Below are positions 26,144-34,803 of a stretch of 64,000 nucleotides of DNA, in pieces (positions within the stretch are counted from its first letter, which is position 1; each line of letters opens with the position of its first letter). The notes below the pieces were generated by a model. The model made no database searches. It had not been told where the DNA came from and saw only the letters and a program-made list of their open reading frames with translations. Where the stretch lies: assembly GCF_900116135.1 (NCBI RefSeq), contig NZ_FOZX01000001.1, forward strand, positions 1,302,001 to 1,366,000. Direction: 5' to 3'. A program made the position numbers and the translations under genes. The DNA comes from Saccharopolyspora flava (GTDB taxonomy: Bacteria; Actinomycetota; Actinomycetes; Mycobacteriales; Pseudonocardiaceae).

Positions 26144-27444
26144 CGGGCCGCTCCCACGAGGTCCGGAGCCGTCTGCTTCTTGTTGGAGTCGCACAGCGCG
26201 AGGAACTCCTCGCGGAAGTACTTGATGCCGCTGGTGATCGGGCTGACCGCGCCGTCACCGAGCGCGCAGAAGGAGCGGCCGAAGATGTTGTCGCAGACGT
26301 CGAGGAGGGTGTCGATGTCCTCCTCGGTGCCGTGCCCGTCGACCATCCGCTCCAGCACCTGCGCCATCCAGTAGGTGCCCTCCCGGCAGGGGGTGCACTT
26401 GCCGCAGGACTCGTGCTCGTAGAACTGGGTCCACTTCATCACCGCCCACGGCACCGACACCGTCTCGTTGAACACCTGCACGGCGGTGGTGCCCAGCATC
26501 GATCCGGCTTCGGCCGCGCCCTCGAAGTCCAGCGGGACGTCGAGGTGCTCGGCGGTGAACAGCGGGGTGGACGACCCGCCGGGGGTCCAGAACTTCAGCG
26601 GGACGCCGTCCTTCATGCCGCCCGCGAGCTCCAGCAGCTGCCGCAGGGTGGTGCCCATCGGCGCCTCGTACTGGCCGGGCCGCTCGACGTGACCGGAGAT
26701 CGAGTAGATCTTCGGTCCGGGCGACTTCTCGCTGCCCATCGTGCGGAACCAGTCGGAGCCGCCGTTGACGATGAACGGCACCGAGGCGATGGTCTCCACG
26801 TTGTTCACCGTCGTCGGGCAGGCGTAGAGCCCGGCCGCGGCGGGGAACGGGGGCTTGAGCCGCGGCTGGCCGCGCTTGCCCTCCAGCGAGTCCAGCAGCG
26901 CCGTCTCCTCGCCGCAGATGTAGGCGCCCGCCCCGGCGTGCACGACGATGTCCAGGTCGAACCCGGAATCGAGGATGTTCTTGCCGAGGTAACCGGCCGC
27001 GTAGGCCTCGCGGACCGCGTGGTGCAGCCGCCGCATCGGGTGCAGCGCCTCGCCGCGCACGTAGATCATGCAGTGGTTGGCCCGCATCGCGTAGCTGGCG
27101 ATGATGCAGCCCTCGATGAGCGCGTGCGGGTCGGCCATCATCAGCGGGATGTCCTTGCAGGTGCCCGGTTCGCCCTCGTCGGCGTTGATCACCAGGTAGT
27201 GCGGCTTGACCGGGTCCTTCGGCATGAAGCCCCACTTCACGCCCGCCGGGAAACCGGCGCCGCCGCGACCGCGCAGGCCCGCGGCCTTGACCAGCTCGAT
27301 CAGCTGGTCCGGGTGCGCGCCCAGCGCCTTGCGCAGCGCGGTGTAGCCCTCCAGCCGCTCGTAGGTCTCCAGCCGCCAGGCGTCCGGCGACAGCCACCGC
27401 TTGGTCAGCACCGGGGTCACCGGGCTGGGAGTCGGTTCGGTCAT
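26140..27444 (-). CDS. nuoF: NADH-quinone oxidoreductase subunit F
   Basis: NADH-binding flavoprotein subunit of 434 residues. 'LRGRGGAGFPAGVKWGFM' binds NADH, 'GAGAYICGEETALLDSLEG' binds FMN, and 'ESCGKCTPCREG' with a later Cys holds cluster N3. The start at ATG 27444 is chosen for GAGGG upstream; an in-frame GTG at 27456 overlaps the nuoE stop. It is the entry point for electrons into complex I. Confidence 0.97.
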   Translation of the reverse strand: MTEPTPSPVTPVLTKRWLSPDAWRLETYERLEGYTALRKALGAHPDQLIELVKAAGLRGRGGAGFPAGVKWGFMPKDPVKPHYLVINADEGEPGTCKDIPLMMADPHALIEGCIIASYAMRANHCMIYVRGEALHPMRRLHHAVREAYAAGYLGKNILDSGFDLDIVVHAGAGAYICGEETALLDSLEGKRGQPRLKPPFPAAAGLYACPTTVNNVETIASVPFIVNGGSDWFRTMGSEKSPGPKIYSISGHVERPGQYEAPMGTTLRQLLELAGGMKDGVPLKFWTPGGSSTPLFTAEHLDVPLDFEGAAEAGSMLGTTAVQVFNETVSVPWAVMKWTQFYEHESCGKCTPCREGTYWMAQVLERMVDGHGTEEDIDTLLDVCDNIFGRSFCALGDGAVSPITSGIKYFREEFLALCDSNKKQTAPDLVGAAR

Positions 27445-27452
27445 GGCCACCC

Positions 27453-28208
27453 TCACTTCTTCTCCGGCACCGGCGGGAGTTCCGCGTCATCGGGCATGCT
27501 CGGCGCGATCCAGCCGCGCTCCTGGGCGAGCGCCGCGCCGCGGTTGGTCTCGATCGCCTGCGAGGAGCCGGTCACGGTCTCGTCGAGGTCGTCGAAGAAC
27601 CCGGCGAGCTGGCGCTCGGCGCCCCGGAAGTCCGAGAGCTCCGGGCCGCGCGTGGGTTTCGGCTTCTCACCGCGCTGCAGGGCCTTGACCAGTTCCAGCG
27701 CCTGCTCGGGCGTCTGGTTGTCGTAGTACTCGTAGTTGACCTGCAGCACGGGGGCGAGGTCGCAGGCCGCGAGGCACTCGGCGTGCTCGAGGGTGATCGA
27801 GCCCTCGGTGCCGGGTTCGCCCGCGGTGTCCTCGTGCCCGACGCCCAGGTGCTCGCCGAGGGTCTTGTAGATCGCGTCGCCGCCCAGCGCCGCGCACATC
27901 GTGTTGGTGCACACGCTGACCAGGTGCTGGCCGCACGGCGTGCGCTTGTACATGGTGTAGAAGGTCGCCACGGCGCTGACCTCGGCCACCGACAGCGCCA
28001 GCTCCTCGGCGCAGAACTTCATGCCCGCCGGGCTGACGTGCCCCTGCACCGACTGCACGAGGTGCAGCATCGGCAGCAGCGCCGACCGGGATTCCGGGTA
28101 CCGGGCGATGATCTGCTTCGCCTCGGCCCGGGTGTCCTCGCCGAACACCGAGGTGTCGACCGCGTCGGTCTGCTCCTCGGTGGTGGTGAACTCGAACTGC
28201 TCGGTCAT
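27453..28208 (-). CDS. nuoE: NADH-quinone oxidoreductase subunit E
   Basis: Thioredoxin-like [2Fe-2S] subunit, 251 residues. Cluster N1a ligands are in '[14 protein letters not shown]' and '[14 protein letters not shown]'. It carries an Asp/Glu/Lys-rich C-terminal extension of about 80 residues, common in actinobacteria. ATG at 28208 overlaps the nuoD stop by 4 bases. Confidence 0.96.
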   Translation of the reverse strand: MTEQFEFTTTEEQTDAVDTSVFGEDTRAEAKQIIARYPESRSALLPMLHLVQSVQGHVSPAGMKFCAEELALSVAEVSAVATFYTMYKRTPCGQHLVSVCTNTMCAALGGDAIYKTLGEHLGVGHEDTAGEPGTEGSITLEHAECLAACDLAPVLQVNYEYYDNQTPEQALELVKALQRGEKPKPTRGPELSDFRGAERQLAGFFDDLDETVTGSSQAIETNRGAALAQERGWIAPSMPDDAELPPVPEKK

Positions 28209-29533
28209 CGATCCACCCCGCCCATCACCGGGTCGATGGAGGCGACCGCCGCGATCACGTCGGCCACCAGTCCGCCTTCGCACATCGCGGGCATCGCCTG
28301 CAGGTTCACGAAACTGGGTTCGCGCACGTGCACCCGCATCGGCCGGGTGCCGCCGTCGGAGACCAGGTGCGCGCCGAGCTCGCCGCGCGGCGACTCCACG
28401 GGCGCGTAGGCCTGGCCGGGCGGCACGTCGAAGCCCTCGGTCACCAGCTTGAAGTGGTGGATCAGCGACTCCATGGACTGGCCCATGATCTTGCGGACGT
28501 GCTCCAGGGAGTTGCCCATGCCGTCGGCGCCGATGCTCAGCTTCGACGGCCAGGCGATCTTGGCGTCCTCCACCATGTGCGGCCCGGACTCCATCTTGTC
28601 CACGCACTGCCGGATGATCTTCAGCGACTGGTGCATCTCCTGCACCCGCAGCAGGTAGCGCGCGTAGCAGTCGCCGTCGTTGCTGGTGGGCACCTCGAAG
28701 TCGAATTCCTCGTACCCGCAATAGGGTTCGACCTTGCGCAGGTCCCACGGCAGGCCCGCGGCCCGCAGCAGCGGCCCGGTCACGCCCAGCTGCAGCGCGC
28801 CGTCCAGCGGCAGGTAGCCGACGTCCTTGAGGCGCTGCTTCCAGATCGGCTGGCCGGTGAACAGCTTGTCGTAGTCCGGCAGCCGGGAGTCCATGACCTT
28901 GATGAACTCGCGCACCTTGTCCTGCCAGCCCTCCGGCAGGTCCTGGGCGACGCCGCCGGGCCGGACGAACGCGTGGTTCATCCGCAGACCGGTCAGGAAC
29001 TCCAGCAGGTGCAGGACCTCCTCGCGCTCCCGGAACCCGTAGGTCATGCCGGTCGTCGCGCCCAGCTCCATCGCGCCGGTGGCCAGGAAGACCAGGTGCG
29101 AGGAGATCCGGTTGAGCTCCATCAGCATCACGCGGAACGTCTGGGCCCGCTTCGGCGCCTCGATGCCCAGCAGCTTCTCCACGGCCAGGCAGTAGGAGGT
29201 CTCGGTGAACAGCGGCGCCAGGTAGTCCATGCGGGTCACGAACGTGACACCCTGGGTCCACGTCCGGTACTCGCAGTTCTTCTCGATGCCGGTGTGCAGG
29301 TAGCCGATGACCGAGCGGGCCTTGGTGACCGTCTCGCCCTCCAGCTCCAGCACCAGCCGCAGAACCCCGTGCGTGGACGGGTGCTGCGGGCCGAGGTTGA
29401 TGACGACCCGCTCCTCGCCGCCGGTTTCGTCCAGGAACTCGTCCCAGTCGCCGCCGGTGACGGTGAAGATGCGGCCCTCGGTGGTGTCCCTCGACTCGGC
29501 CGGGTACGCGCCCGTGAGTGATTCCGTGGTCAT
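28205..29533 (-). CDS. nuoD: NADH-quinone oxidoreductase subunit D
   Basis: 49-kDa-type subunit of 442 residues that forms the quinone pocket with NuoB and NuoH. '[23 protein letters not shown]', '[12 protein letters not shown]' and '[19 protein letters not shown]' are diagnostic anchors. ATG at 29533 is preferred for GAGG upstream; the frame is open to 29542. It follows nuoC with a 19-bp gap. Confidence 0.97.
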   Translation of the reverse strand: MTTESLTGAYPAESRDTTEGRIFTVTGGDWDEFLDETGGEERVVINLGPQHPSTHGVLRLVLELEGETVTKARSVIGYLHTGIEKNCEYRTWTQGVTFVTRMDYLAPLFTETSYCLAVEKLLGIEAPKRAQTFRVMLMELNRISSHLVFLATGAMELGATTGMTYGFREREEVLHLLEFLTGLRMNHAFVRPGGVAQDLPEGWQDKVREFIKVMDSRLPDYDKLFTGQPIWKQRLKDVGYLPLDGALQLGVTGPLLRAAGLPWDLRKVEPYCGYEEFDFEVPTSNDGDCYARYLLRVQEMHQSLKIIRQCVDKMESGPHMVEDAKIAWPSKLSIGADGMGNSLEHVRKIMGQSMESLIHHFKLVTEGFDVPPGQAYAPVESPRGELGAHLVSDGGTRPMRVHVREPSFVNLQAMPAMCEGGLVADVIAAVASIDPVMGGVDR

Positions 29534-29552
29534 CGCCCACACCTCTCCGCGA

Positions 29553-30320
29553 TCACGAGTAAGCCCTGCGCTGGTCCGGTGGCGGGATCTCCGCGCCCTT
29601 GTACTCCACCGGGATGCCGCCGAGCGGGTAGTCCTTGCGCTGCGGGTGCCCGTCCCAGTCGTCGGGCATCAGGATCCGGGTGAGCGCCGGGTGCCCGTCG
29701 TAGATCAGGCCGAACATGTCCCAGGCCTCGCGCTCCTGGAAGTCCGCCGTCGGGTAGACCGGCACCACGGACGGCACGTGCGGGTCCTCGACGTCGACGG
29801 CGACTTCGAGCCGGACGCGGCGCCGGTAGGTCATCGACGTCAGGTGGTAGACCGAGTGCAGCCGCTGCGGCGCGTCCGGCCCGTAGTCCACACCGGACAC
29901 CGAGCTGCACAGCTCGAAGCGCAGCGCCGGGTCGTCGCGGAAGATCCGGCACACCTCGACGAGGTGCTCGCGGCGCAGGTAGAAGGTGATCTCACCGCGG
30001 TCCACGGTCACCTGCTGCACGGTGTCGTCCGGAATTCCCTTGGCGCGCAACGCGTCGAAGAGCGCGTCGACGACCTCGTCGAACCAGCCGCCGTAGGGCC
30101 GCTCGGTCGCGGGCGGCACGTAGGCCGGCAGGTGCAGCCCGCCGTAGCCCGAGGTGTCGCCGCTGCCGCGCACGCCGAACATGCCCTGGCGCTCGCGGCC
30201 CGAGATCGGCGCGCCCGCCCTGGCCGGTTCCGCGCCGGTGGGCGCGAGGTCGGTCGCGCGCTCGGCGCTCGAACCGGGTTCGCCGGGCGCCGGGGTGGTC
30301 TCGTCTGCCACTGGATTCAC
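29553..30320 (-). CDS. nuoC: NADH-quinone oxidoreductase subunit C
   Basis: 30-kDa-type subunit, 255 residues. The C-terminal signature '[27 protein letters not shown]' and '[13 protein letters not shown]' (anchors) are intact. The N-terminal 70 residues are Ala/Pro/Glu-rich, an extension common in the order. GTG at 30320 overlaps the nuoB stop. Confidence 0.96.
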   Translation of the reverse strand: MNPVADETTPAPGEPGSSAERATDLAPTGAEPARAGAPISGRERQGMFGVRGSGDTSGYGGLHLPAYVPPATERPYGGWFDEVVDALFDALRAKGIPDDTVQQVTVDRGEITFYLRREHLVEVCRIFRDDPALRFELCSSVSGVDYGPDAPQRLHSVYHLTSMTYRRRVRLEVAVDVEDPHVPSVVPVYPTADFQEREAWDMFGLIYDGHPALTRILMPDDWDGHPQRKDYPLGGIPVEYKGAEIPPPDQRRAYS

Positions 30321-31006
30321 CTACCCGCCTTGGTTTCCTGGCGCTGGGAGAGCTCCGGCCGCTCGGGGGTGCTCTCGAAGGCGCCGAGCTCCTCGGAGCC
30401 GCCCATCTCGCGCCGCTGCGCGGCCTGCTGCCGCTCGGCGCGCTTGCGCTGGGACGCGTTCTTCGGCGCGTACCGGACGGAGGAGGGGATCATCGGCGTG
30501 CGATCGCCGCGCTCGAGCTTCTCCTGCGCGCGCTTGGCGTTGATCGGCTCGTCCATGATCTTGGCGTGCAGCTTGAGGATCGCGTCGAGCAACATCTCGG
30601 GGCGCGGCGGGCATCCGGGCAGGTACATGTCCACCGGCACCACGTGGTCGACGCCCTGCACGACCGCGTAGTTGTTGAACATGCCGCCGCTGGAGGCGCA
30701 CACGCCCATCGCCAGCACCCAGCGCGGCTCGGGCATCTGGTCGTAGATCTGGCGCAACACCGGAGCCATCTTGTTGGTCACCCGACCGGCCACGATCATC
30801 AGATCGGCCTGCCTCGGGGTGGCGGAGAAGCGCTCCATGCCGAACCGCGAGATGTCGTAGCGGGAACCGCCGACGGTCATCATCTCGATGGCACAGCAGG
30901 CCAGCCCGAACGTCGCCGGCCACATCGACGTCTTCCGGGTCCAGTTGACGAGCTTCTCCACGTTGGCCAACAGGATGCCGTTGGGCAGCTGCTCTTCGAG
31001 CCCCAT
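30317..31006 (-). CDS. nuoB: NADH-quinone oxidoreductase subunit B
   Basis: Carries cluster N2, the last iron-sulfur centre before quinone; 229 residues. The tandem Cys in 'LACCAIEM', then '[10 protein letters not shown]' and 'PGCPPRPE' are all present. ATG at 31006 has GGAG eight bases upstream, rejecting the GTG at 31015. The 60-residue Arg/Glu-rich C-terminal tail is an actinobacterial feature. Confidence 0.97.
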   Translation of the reverse strand: MGLEEQLPNGILLANVEKLVNWTRKTSMWPATFGLACCAIEMMTVGGSRYDISRFGMERFSATPRQADLMIVAGRVTNKMAPVLRQIYDQMPEPRWVLAMGVCASSGGMFNNYAVVQGVDHVVPVDMYLPGCPPRPEMLLDAILKLHAKIMDEPINAKRAQEKLERGDRTPMIPSSVRYAPKNASQRKRAERQQAAQRREMGGSEELGAFESTPERPELSQRQETKAGR

Positions 31007-31096
31007 CGCCGGCACTCCTTCCCGCGTCCTTGCGGCTAGTCCCTTGAATCTGGCGAATCCCAGGTGCCCGGCGGGTGGCCGGGCGGTGCGCTCCGG

Positions 31097-31462
31097 CTAG
31101 TTCCAGTCCAGTCCGCCTCTCCGCCACACGTAGATGTAGGCGAAGCCGACGGTCGCGATGAACAGCACGATCTCGATGACTCCGAACAGCCCCAGGGAGT
31201 CGGCGGAGACCGCGAACGGGTAGAGGAAGACCATCTCGATGTCGAAGAGGATGAACAACATCGCGGTCAGGTAGTAGGCGACGGGCATCCGGCCGCCGCC
31301 GATGACGGGCTGCGGCGAGGGCTCGATCCCGCACTCGTAGGCGTCGAGCTTCGCCTTGTTGTAGCGGCGGGGACCGACGAGCGGTGCGATGGCGACCGAG
31401 AACACGGCGAATCCCAGCGCCAGCGCGAACAACAGCACCAACGGGATGTACGGGTCGAGCAC
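31097..31462 (-). CDS. nuoA: NADH-quinone oxidoreductase subunit A
   Basis: First gene of the nuo operon; 121 residues and three membrane helices. 'NKAKLDAYECGIEP' carries the conserved Cys loop at the quinone site and 'FDIEMVFLYPFAV' the conserved Asp/Glu helix. GTG at 31462 has GGAGGG upstream. A gap of 90 bp to nuoB is the widest in the proximal operon and could hold a processing site. Confidence 0.97.
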   Translation of the reverse strand: MLDPYIPLVLLFALALGFAVFSVAIAPLVGPRRYNKAKLDAYECGIEPSPQPVIGGGRMPVAYYLTAMLFILFDIEMVFLYPFAVSADSLGLFGVIEIVLFIATVGFAYIYVWRRGGLDWN

Positions 31463-31585
31463 CTTTGCTGCCCTCCAACCGGTTCCGGCTGTGTGGCCCG
31501 GAACACACTTCGTCAGTCCCCGCCGAGACGCAGGTCACGTCTCAGGCGCTCGGTGCGCACTCTATGCGGTCGGCCGAATCGGCTC

Positions 31586-31604
31586 CGTAGTGAGGCGAAC
31601 CTAA
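31586..31604 (-). promoter_or_regulatory. Possible iron box (IdeR/DmdR-like) and promoter of the nuo operon
   Basis: Read on the minus strand, TTAGGTTCGCCTCACTACG matches 12 of 19 positions of the commonly cited IdeR consensus by my count, with its first seven bases identical. It lies about 125 bases before nuoA and abuts the -10-like TAAAGT (31604-31609), with no convincing -35. Iron control of an operon that needs many iron-sulfur clusters is plausible but unproven. Confidence 0.35.
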
Positions 31605-31654
31605 CTTTATGACGTGTCTCACGCTTACCGGGACATCTGACCAGACACTCAGGG

Positions 31655-32953
31655 TCACGCGCTAGGGGTGACGCGAGTAGTGGCGCTGATCACACGATCC
31701 ATGGCGTCCCCGCCCTTCTCGTCGTAGAGATTTGCCAGCAGCTTCAACACGAAACGCATCAGCGTCTGCCGCGGCAGGCCGTGCTTGGTGGCCATCCGCA
31801 TCACCGTGGGATTGCCAATCAACTTGCTGAAGATATTGCCGAGCCGGAAGTAGCCGCCGAGCTCCTGCTGCACCGCCGTCGGGTACCGGCGCAGCGCCTG
31901 CTCCCGGGAGAACGCGGTCGGACGCGCCATCGCATGCACCGCGCACTCGGCCGCCAGCCGCGCCGACTGCATGGCGTAGGCGATGCCCTCGCCGTTGAAC
32001 GGGTTGACCATGCCGCCCGCGTCACCGACCAGCAGCAGCCCGTCGCGGTAGTGCGGGGTGCGGTTGAAGCCCATCGGCAGCGCGGCGCCGCCGATCTTGC
32101 CGGTGGCGTTGTCCTCCCGGAATCCCCACTCCTCGGGCGTTCCGTCCAGCCAGGCGCGCATCAACTGGCGGTAATCGGTCTTGCCGTAGGCCGACGAGGT
32201 CGACAGGATGCCCAGTCCCGCGTTGACGGTGCCGTCGCCCATGCCGAACAGCCAGCCGTAGCCCGGCAGCAGGCGCGGTTCGTCCGGGTTGGACCGGTCC
32301 CACAGCTCCAGGTGCGACTCCAGGTACTCGTCCTTGTGCCGCGGGCTCGTGTAGTACCGGCGCACGGCCACGCCCATCGGGCGGTCGTCGCGCTTCTGGA
32401 TGCCGACCGACAGCGCGAGCCGCGCCGACACGCCGTCGCAGGCCAGCACCAGCGGAGCCCGGTAGCCGACCGGCTTGCGCTCCGGTCCGGTCTTGGCCTC
32501 GACGCCGACGACCCGGCCGGTGCGGTCGTCGGTGATGGCGCCGGTGACGCTGGTCTGCTGGAACAGCCGGGCGCCCGCGAGCTGGGCGTTGCGGGCCAGC
32601 AGGTCGTCGAAGTCGTTGCGCGGGCGCACCACGCCGTAGGGCGGGAAGTCGGACAGGCTCGGCCAGTCGAGGTCCAGGCTGACCCCGCCGCCGACGACGC
32701 GCAGGCCCTTGTTGTGCAGCCAGCCGGCTTCTTCCCGGGTGTCGATCCCCAGGTCGATGAGCTGCTTGACACCCCTCGGCGTGATCCCGTCGCCGCAGAC
32801 CTTCTCCCGCGGGAAGACGCTCTTCTCCAGCAGCAGGACGTCGAGCCCCGCCCGGGCCAGGTAGGTCGCAGCCGTCGAGCCGGCCGGTCCGGCCCCGACG
32901 ACGATCACGTCGGCGTCGTCGTCCGGTCCGCGGCGGCTGGTGGCGCTGGTCAT
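31655..32953 (-). CDS. menJ: Menaquinone reductase / geranylgeranyl-reductase family flavoprotein
   Basis: FAD enzyme that saturates one isoprene unit of the menaquinone side chain, as shown for mycobacterial MenJ (Rv0561c). The protein of 432 residues starts with the dinucleotide fold 'DVIVVGAGPAGSTAATYLARAG', then 'FPREKVCGDGITPRGV' (the family Cys motif) and the second FAD motif 'GLLLVGDAGGMVNPFNGEGI' (anchors). ATG at 32953 has GAGGAG five bases upstream; upstream in-frame sequence overlaps a palindrome and is rejected as coding. It lies 192 bp upstream of nuoA on the same strand, so nuo may share its transcript or own a promoter between. Confidence 0.92.
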   Translation of the reverse strand: MTSATSRRGPDDDADVIVVGAGPAGSTAATYLARAGLDVLLLEKSVFPREKVCGDGITPRGVKQLIDLGIDTREEAGWLHNKGLRVVGGGVSLDLDWPSLSDFPPYGVVRPRNDFDDLLARNAQLAGARLFQQTSVTGAITDDRTGRVVGVEAKTGPERKPVGYRAPLVLACDGVSARLALSVGIQKRDDRPMGVAVRRYYTSPRHKDEYLESHLELWDRSNPDEPRLLPGYGWLFGMGDGTVNAGLGILSTSSAYGKTDYRQLMRAWLDGTPEEWGFREDNATGKIGGAALPMGFNRTPHYRDGLLLVGDAGGMVNPFNGEGIAYAMQSARLAAECAVHAMARPTAFSREQALRRYPTAVQQELGGYFRLGNIFSKLIGNPTVMRMATKHGLPRQTLMRFVLKLLANLYDEKGGDAMDRVISATTRVTPSA

Positions 32954-32995
32954 GACACTCCTCGAACTAGTGCAGTGCTCGGTGCGAACCCGCTT

Positions 32996-33009
32996 GTGAA
33001 CGAGTTCAC
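32996..33009. promoter_or_regulatory. Palindrome upstream of menJ
   Basis: GTGAAC and GTTCAC at 32996-33009 form a perfect 6-bp dyad with a 2-base spacer, 43 bases before the menJ ATG. The size and place suit a TetR- or GntR-type repressor site. No regulator gene lies beside it. Confidence 0.5.
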
Positions 33010-33124
33010 TAATTCCGAGTCTAGGCCGCTGCACCAGCGCGATCGAGCCTTTCGCCTAGGCCACCCGAGTGAGGAAGCCCGCCCTCCGGATGAACCACAC
33101 GGGCCCGCGAGGGAGTCGCCAGGT

Positions 33125-33196
33125 GACGGTTTTAGCCATAATTGACCGGACAAAAGGGACGCCGCACCCGGGCGATTCTGGCTAAAACTGTCCCCA
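33125..33196. repeat. 72-bp palindromic intergenic repeat, copy 2
   Basis: Second copy of the element at 3924-3995, of the same length. The left arm GACGGTTTTAGCCATAA opposes the right arm that ends GGCTAAAACTGTCCCCA, and the shared core CCGGACAAAAGGGAC lies between. Pairing of the arms is better here than in copy 1. It lies between the menJ promoter region and the 3' end of the small AtuA-like gene and ends 17 bp before that stop. Confidence 0.7.
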
Positions 33197-33212
33197 CGGC
33201 GAACCGGAGCGC

Positions 33213-33512
33213 TCAGAGCTCCAGGGCGAGGAGGCGGGAGGAGAGGGTCTTGCCGTGGGTGTCGAGCGACAGCGAGGTGGTGACCCCGCCGTCGAGGGCT
33301 CGGTGGCAGGTGAACTGCAGGGCCTTGAGGAGCGGCAGCTCGTACCGGGTGATCTCGCCTCTGACCTGGGCGGACAGGTGCGCCCTGACGCGTTCGGGGG
33401 TGAGTTCGCGGCGGAGCCGCTCGTAGTCGGCGTCGTCGAGGGGGAACACCGAGAGGATCGAGGTGTCGCCCTTGTCGCCGGCGCGGCAGTGGGCGATCTC
33501 ATGCAGTCGCAT
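33213..33512 (-). CDS. Small AtuA-related protein
   Basis: A 99-residue protein beginning 'MRLHEIAHCRAGDKGDTSILSVFP'. This matches the small domain that is either fused to or encoded beside AtuA/DUF1446 proteins. It overlaps the AtuA gene by 14 bases, so the two are translationally coupled and probably form one enzyme. The chemistry is not established. Confidence 0.8.
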   Translation of the reverse strand: MRLHEIAHCRAGDKGDTSILSVFPLDDADYERLRRELTPERVRAHLSAQVRGEITRYELPLLKALQFTCHRALDGGVTTSLSLDTHGKTLSSRLLALEL

Positions 33513-34788
33513 CGGACACCTCCAGGGTCGTGACCTGCGGGGTCACCGCCGATCGGGGGATCAGGGCGGAGACGATGCCGATCACCTCGCGGACGTCGGT
33601 GCGGACGCCGCCGCCTCCGGCGGGGCCGTTGGTGTAGAGCGATTCGACCTCGTGGCAGACGATCTGCGCCGCCGATCGGTCCCCGGCCATCGCCGCCACC
33701 CGCAGCCGGCACTCCCCGTCCGGATCGCCCATCGCCCCGAGGACGTCGGCGCGGACCCGCAGCCCGGTTCCGGCCAACCGCTCGGTGACGACGTCGGCCG
33801 CCAACCGGGCCCGGTCGGCGGCACCCGGACCGGCGTAGCTGATCCCGCACTCGGCCCGGTGACCTGCGCGGTAGCCGACGCTGACCTTCAGCTCATCGGG
33901 TCGCGGGCGCCCCCGGGCTCCGCTGATGCGGACCCGGTCGGGCCCCACCTGATCGGCCCGGACCTCGCGGAAGTCCAGCTCCACGTCGGGCGTGCGGTAG
34001 CCGGTCGGGTCGGTGACCTCGTAGAGCAGCTGCTCCCGCACGGTGCCGACGGTGACCATCCCGCCGCTGCCCTCGGGTTTGCCGATGATCGCGCTGCCGT
34101 CCGCGTCGACCTCGGCGAACGGGAAGCCGAGCTCGGCCAGGCGCGGCACGTCCTTGACGCCCGGGTCGGCGAAGTAGCCGCCGGTGACCTGCCCGGCGCA
34201 CTCCAGGACGTGCCCGATCAGCGTCGCGGCGGCCGCGCGCGGCACGTCGTCGAGGTCCCAGCCCAGCCGCTGGGCGATCGGCGCGACGAACAGCGACGGG
34301 TCGGCGACCCGGCCGGTGATCACCACGTCGGCGTCCAGCGCGGGCAGCAGCGCCTCGGCGCCCAGGTAGGCGTTGGCCGAGACGAGCTCGCCGTGCTCGG
34401 CCAGCGGCCGCCCGTCCTCCAGCGCGGGCGCGCCCGGGTCGATCCGGTCCAGCACGTCGTCGCCGGTCAGCACGGAGATCCGGCCGGTGAGCCCGGCGGC
34501 GGCCATGACCTCGCGGGTGACCTCCCCGGCCCGCAGCGGATGGGCGGCGCCCATGTTGGTGATCACCCGTGCTCCGTTCGCCAGCGCCACCGGCAGCAGC
34601 CGCTCGAAGCGCGCCCGCAGCAGCGGGTCGTGGCCCAGGTCCGGATCGCCCAGCCTGCGCTGCTGCCCGAGGGCGATGGTGCGTTCGGCCAGGCACTCCA
34701 GCACCAGGTCGTCCACCCCGGCCCGGGCGAGCTCGACGGCCGGCTCGATCCGGTCCCCGGCGAACCCCGCTCCGCTGCCGATCCGCAT
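33499..34788 (-). CDS. AtuA family (DUF1446) acyclic terpene / carboxylate utilisation protein
   Basis: A 429-residue protein of the DUF1446/AtuA family. Its best known members belong to the citronellol/geranyl-CoA catabolic operon of Pseudomonas, but the reaction is unknown. 'RIGSGAGFAGDRIEPAVELA', 'VITNMGAAHPL', 'VVITGRVADPSLFVAP' and 'GYFADPGVKDVPRL' are typical. ATG at 34788 has GGGAGGGAG upstream. It is the second gene of an operon with a CitMHS transporter, 16 bp downstream. No acyl-CoA carboxylase genes lie nearby, so terpene use is not supported; carboxylate breakdown is more likely. Confidence 0.82.
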   Translation of the reverse strand: MRIGSGAGFAGDRIEPAVELARAGVDDLVLECLAERTIALGQQRRLGDPDLGHDPLLRARFERLLPVALANGARVITNMGAAHPLRAGEVTREVMAAAGLTGRISVLTGDDVLDRIDPGAPALEDGRPLAEHGELVSANAYLGAEALLPALDADVVITGRVADPSLFVAPIAQRLGWDLDDVPRAAAATLIGHVLECAGQVTGGYFADPGVKDVPRLAELGFPFAEVDADGSAIIGKPEGSGGMVTVGTVREQLLYEVTDPTGYRTPDVELDFREVRADQVGPDRVRISGARGRPRPDELKVSVGYRAGHRAECGISYAGPGAADRARLAADVVTERLAGTGLRVRADVLGAMGDPDGECRLRVAAMAGDRSAAQIVCHEVESLYTNGPAGGGGVRTDVREVIGIVSALIPRSAVTPQVTTLEVSDATA

Positions 34789-34803
34789 CCGGCTCCCTCC
34801 CAT

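Noticed and set aside
23618-26374. Plus-strand frame of 918 codons
   Set aside because: It is antisense to nuoG, whose iron-sulfur motifs are intact, and its translation is Gly/Arg/Gln-rich with no recognisable domain.
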